DNA of 6,637 nucleotides, from positions 1 to 6,637 of the forward strand of contig JANXCK010000190.1 of the NCBI GenBank assembly GCA_025060055.1, in the 5' to 3' direction. Source of the DNA: Fimbriimonadales bacterium (GTDB lineage Bacteria > Armatimonadota > Fimbriimonadia > Fimbriimonadales > GBS-DC). The position numbers and the translations under genes are program-made. The notes under the pieces are model-generated. The model saw only the letters and a list, made by a program, of their open reading frames with translations, was not told the DNA's origin and did not search any database. This document shows, in pieces, positions 5,886 through 6,637 of this stretch (the first letter of the stretch is position 1; each line of letters opens with the position of its first letter).

Positions 5886-5928
5886 AACTGCAGGGGTGCT
5901 TACGCGCCTCTGCAGTTCGTCGATTTTT
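5886..5928 (+). terminator. Probable intrinsic terminator of the pilus operon
   Basis: Bases 5886-5899 (AACTGCAGGGGTGC) can pair with 5904-5917 (GCGCCTCTGCAGTT) to give a 14-bp stem, two of the pairs G-U, with a 4-base loop. The outer 8 bp are perfect. Five T's follow at 5924-5928, after a 6-base gap, so the T-run is a little far from the stem for an ideal terminator. It lies between the secretin stop (5860) and the aroKB start. It could instead attenuate read-through into aroKB. Confidence 0.55.
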
Positions 5929-5934
5929 CAGAGC

Positions 5935-6637
5935 GTGAAACACCTCTACCTAATCGGGAGCATGGGCAGCGGCAAGACCACGGTAGGGCGGCTTCTCGCC
6001 GAACGGTTGGGATTGCCGCTTTACGATGTGGACGCGCTCGTCGAGCAGGCTGCAGGCGCGACCATCTCGGAAATATTCGAGCGATTCGGCGAGGCGCGCT
6101 TTCGCGAGCTGGAGAGTGCCACACTTGAAGAAGTGGCGTGTCGACCTGCGGGTGTTGTTGCTACGGGGGGCGGCGCGGTGCTGTGTGAGCGCAACCGCGC
6201 CCGCATGCGTCAAACAGGCTGGCTCGTGTACCTCAAGGCGTCTCTGGAGACGCTCTGGGGTCGCCTGCGGCGGAGCGCAAACCGCCCCTTGTTGCGCACT
6301 GCCACGCCGCGCGAAACGCTGAAGTCGATCCTTGAGGCGCGTGAGCCGCTCTACGAAGAGGCAGACTGGGTTGTGGAAGTGGACACGCTTACGCCCGCCC
6401 AAGTTGCCAACATCCTGCAGCGTGTCTATCACCCCGTGCCCGACACGCCCCTCACTATCCCTGTGCTGGCAGGTCAGCCGCACGGCTACGAAGTAAAAAT
6501 CGCACCCGAACTCAGCATGCATGCTGCGACATGCCTGCTGGAGCAAATCCATCCCACTCGCGTTGCGCTGCTAACACACAGACGGCTGCTTCGCTGGGCA
6601 GAACCGTTGCGGGACGCGCTCGCGCGGCGGGGCGTTC
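5935..6637 (+). CDS. aroKB: Bifunctional shikimate kinase / 3-dehydroquinate synthase (3' partial)
   Basis: Cytoplasmic aromatic-amino-acid (shikimate) pathway enzyme. The frame is open to the window end, giving 234 residues. The kinase part (about 1-165) phosphorylates shikimate with ATP: P-loop GSMGSGKTT (8-16), substrate-binding DVD (31-33), FGEARFRELE with its Arg (51-60), shikimate-binding TGGGA (77-81), lid Arg in NRPLL (116-120), and EAREPLYEEAD (134-144). After a linker, TIPVLAGQPHGYEVKI (174-189) and RVALLTHRRLLRWAEPL (209-225) match the start of AroB, which makes 3-dehydroquinate from DAHP using NAD; its metal and active-site residues lie beyond the window. GTG at 5935 is chosen because the family starts a few residues before the first strand. 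An in-frame ATG at 5872 would add 21 residues through the terminator hairpin. Neither has a good ribosome binding site. Confidence 0.88.
   Translation, partial: MKHLYLIGSMGSGKTTVGRLLAERLGLPLYDVDALVEQAAGATISEIFERFGEARFRELESATLEEVACRPAGVVATGGGAVLCERNRARMRQTGWLVYLKASLETLWGRLRRSANRPLLRTATPRETLKSILEAREPLYEEADWVVEVDTLTPAQVANILQRVYHPVPDTPLTIPVLAGQPHGYEVKIAPELSMHAATCLLEQIHPTRVALLTHRRLLRWAEPLRDALARRGV

Noticed and set aside
5306..5887. Long minus-strand open frame opposite the secretin barrel
   Set aside because: The + strand codes conserved secretin motifs through the whole region; the minus product has no recognisable domain.
6513..6526. Perfect 14-base palindrome CAGCATGCATGCTG in the AroB part
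   Set aside because: It lies within coding sequence, and a palindrome of this size is not surprising by chance in a window this long. No repeats or partner sites were seen.
5950..6552. Long minus-strand open frame opposite aroKB
   Set aside because: The + strand has all shikimate kinase motifs in order; the minus frame is a shadow.
1..6637. CRISPR arrays, insertion sequences, tRNA or rRNA genes
   Set aside because: No spaced direct repeats, transposase motifs, terminal inverted repeats or structured RNA patterns were seen; coding genes fill almost all of the window.

Overview
The window is one strand of GC-rich bacterial DNA. It carries most of a type IV pilus alignment-complex operon, followed by the start of a shikimate-pathway gene. 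All seven genes lie on the + strand: pilM (5' end outside the window), pilN, pilO, a pilP/gspC-like gene, a short STN-domain gene ending in a long Gly-Phe/Leu repeat, a secretin (pilQ), and a fused aroK-aroB gene cut by the window end. A secretin means a diderm envelope. The GC-rich codons, the many Gly/Pro-rich tails and the aroK-aroB fusion fit a deep-branching, perhaps thermophilic, diderm lineage such as Armatimonadota. That placement is an inference from style only; no taxonomic marker is present.

Layout. Bases 1-1077 hold PilM (actin-like, cytoplasmic), 1094-1894 PilN and 1908-2603 PilO (inner-membrane partners with coiled coils and ferredoxin-like domains), and 2652-3362 a membrane-anchored PilP/GspC-like linker. 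Bases 3412-4161 hold a secreted protein with a secretin N-terminal (STN) domain, the first part of an N1-like domain, and 87 residues of mostly FGG/LGG triplets. Bases 4238-5860 hold the full secretin. Gaps between pilus genes are 13-76 bases, and each gene after pilM has a clear purine-rich ribosome binding site. A 14-bp hairpin with a T-run nearby (5886-5928) probably closes the pilus operon. AroKB starts just after it, with no good ribosome binding site.

How the parts fit. By family knowledge, PilM binds the PilN cytoplasmic tail (the LNLVP motif is present), PilN-PilO form a periplasmic ring or cage, PilP bridges to the secretin, and the secretin forms the outer-membrane pore for the pilus. 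The order M-N-O-P-Q followed by aroK/aroB matches the classic proteobacterial layout, so this neighbourhood is shared across distant phyla.

The unusual part is threefold. An extra, apparently cut-down secretin paralogue lies directly before pilQ. Gly- or Pro-rich low-complexity segments have been added to every pilus protein seen here: a Pro-rich insert in cytoplasmic PilM, and Gly-rich inserts or tails in all five exported or membrane proteins. The secretin itself may be a lipoprotein. Together these suggest a modified pilus/secretion envelope complex whose low-complexity segments may act as spacers or as an interaction network.
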